From: Lachnospiraceae bacterium
GTDB lineage: Bacteria > Bacillota > Clostridia > Lachnospirales > Lachnospiraceae
Assembly: GCA_022792295.1 (NCBI GenBank)
Contig: JAAWAR010000107.1
Span: 1-32,059, forward strand
Length of the DNA stretch: 32,059 bases
Direction of reading: 5' to 3'
Position numbers and translations under genes: made by a program. Shown piece after piece: positions 31,472-32,059 of the stretch (the stretch's first letter is position 1; each line of letters opens with the position of its first letter). A model generated the notes under the pieces. That model had not been told where the DNA came from. It saw only the letters and a list, made by a program, of their open reading frames with translations, and made no database searches.

Positions 31472-32059
31472 ATGGCAGAATCGGCAGCAAGGGAAAAAGA
31501 ACCTCTGATTTCGCTGCGAGGCATCCACAAAATTTACTACATGGGTGACGAGGAGGTACGGGCAAACGATGGGATCGACCTGGAGATCCGGGAGGGAGAG
31601 TTTGTGGCGATCGTCGGAAAGTCCGGCAGCGGCAAATCGACGCTTATGAACATTATCGGCGCACTGGATGTCCCGACTGACGGAGAATACTGCCTGGGCG
31701 GCCAGGATGTAAGCGATATGGCGGACAATGAGCTTGCCGAGATCCGCAATCGTATGATTGGCTTTGTGTTCCAGCAGTATAATCTGCTGCCGAAGCTGAA
31801 CCTTCTGGAGAATGTGGAGCTTCCGCTCCTCTATGCGGGTATGGATACAAAGGAACGGCGGGAGAAAGCACTCGCATCGCTTGAGAGGGTTGGACTTAAG
31901 GAGAAGTGGCGCAGCTATCCAAACCAGCTTTCCGGCGGCCAGCAGCAGCGTGTCTCGATCGCCAGGGCATTAGCGGGAAACCCATCCCTGATCCTGGCCG
32001 ACGAGCCGACGGGTAGTGTCAAGTTAGTACAACACTACCCGAAAGAAATACCCGTGATA
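31472..32059 (+). CDS. MacB-type ABC transporter ATP-binding protein, interrupted at right edge
   Basis: The N-terminal 181 residues are a standard MacB/LolD-type ATPase: Walker [11 protein letters not shown] (48-57), Q-loop [12 protein letters not shown], signature LSGGQQQR (153-160) and Walker [10 protein letters not shown] (173-181). The partner adaptor gene lies 10 bases upstream, and AGGAGG precedes the ATG. After ADEPTG one expects N/A-L-D (D-loop) and then the H-loop; instead the frame reads [15 protein letters not shown] to the end of the window with no stop, unlike any ABC protein. Homology therefore ends at about 32011-32014, where a perfect hairpin begins. The gene is either disrupted by an inserted element or joined wrongly at a repeat. 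The permease gene expected next is outside the window. Confidence 0.88.
   Translation, partial: MAESAAREKEPLISLRGIHKIYYMGDEEVRANDGIDLEIREGEFVAIVGKSGSGKSTLMNIIGALDVPTDGEYCLGGQDVSDMADNELAEIRNRMIGFVFQQYNLLPKLNLLENVELPLLYAGMDTKERREKALASLERVGLKEKWRSYPNQLSGGQQQRVSIARALAGNPSLILADEPTGSVKLVQHYPKEIPVI
32011..32059. mobile_element. Probable end of an inserted element (hairpin terminus)
   Basis: A perfect 9-bp stem (GGGTAGTGT 32011-32019, ACACTACCC 32032-32040) with a 12-base loop starts exactly where the ATPase homology stops. Subterminal palindromes at a gene-breaking junction are typical of insertion-sequence ends. No transposase is visible because the window ends at 32059, and the family cannot be named. 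Confidence 0.55.

Noticed and set aside
1-32059. CRISPR array, tRNA, rRNA or prophage genes
   Set aside because: No regularly spaced direct repeats, cloverleaf sequences, rRNA segments or phage structural genes were seen in the window.

Overview
The window looks like chromosomal DNA of a Gram-positive clostridium, most likely a Lachnospiraceae member. The reasons are strong AGGAGG-type ribosome binding sites, use of ATG, GTG and TTG starts, short intergenic gaps with sigma-A-type promoters, a Bacillus/Clostridium-type SOS box, and families typical of that group (UvrX/YolD, YtrA-type regulator with its ABC transporter, SLH protein, MacA/MacB-like exporter, DUF368). This placement rests on gene content; no rRNA or tRNA gene is present to confirm it.

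Layout. 1-300: an odd left end with perfect hairpins and a terminator, no gene. 326-4233: a three-gene operon (small winged-helix-like protein, FRG-domain protein, AIPR-type protein) closed by a perfect 15-bp terminator; this is the best candidate for a poorly described anti-phage or stress system. 4331-4500: a large nested inverted repeat. 4543-6209: SOS-controlled translesion polymerase with a YolD-like partner. 6257-7186: divergent carbamate kinase-like gene (minus). 7497-8516: family 2 glycosyltransferase with a TTG start. 8570-11262 (minus): tyrA then aroA, aromatic amino acid synthesis, from a consensus promoter. 11476-13575: EF-G paralog. 13659-14414 (minus): TauE/SafE permease. 14552-14968: small coiled-coil membrane protein. 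15231-18907: YtrA-type GntR regulator, ABC ATPase and large permease, overlapping genes behind a palindromic operator. 18991-19500: coiled-coil zinc-ribbon protein.

19620-21140 holds two broken genes: an EamA transporter with a frameshift at a run of six A (minus strand), and a small secreted protein with an apparent frameshift at a run of four G. 21293-23626 (minus) is an operon of a DUF368 membrane protein and a PurF-like protein whose glutaminase domain has lost its catalytic residues. 23782-26695 carries metY-type O-acetylhomoserine sulfhydrylase and cardiolipin synthase. 26727-27344 (minus) is an orphan AbiEi-like antitoxin/regulator with an inverted repeat in its upstream region. 27638-28057 is an NTF2/SnoaL-like protein.

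28389-32059 is an envelope operon: SLH-domain protein, MacA-like adaptor, and a MacB-type ATPase. The ATPase reads normally through Walker B and then, right after ADEPTG, turns into unrelated sequence that begins with a perfect hairpin. This looks like the end of an inserted element, or an assembly junction at a repeat.

Most of the window is ordinary core metabolism. The parts worth attention are the FRG-AIPR operon next to an SOS-controlled polymerase, the glutaminase-dead PurF paralog, the divergent carbamate kinase, and the interrupted exporter at the right edge.
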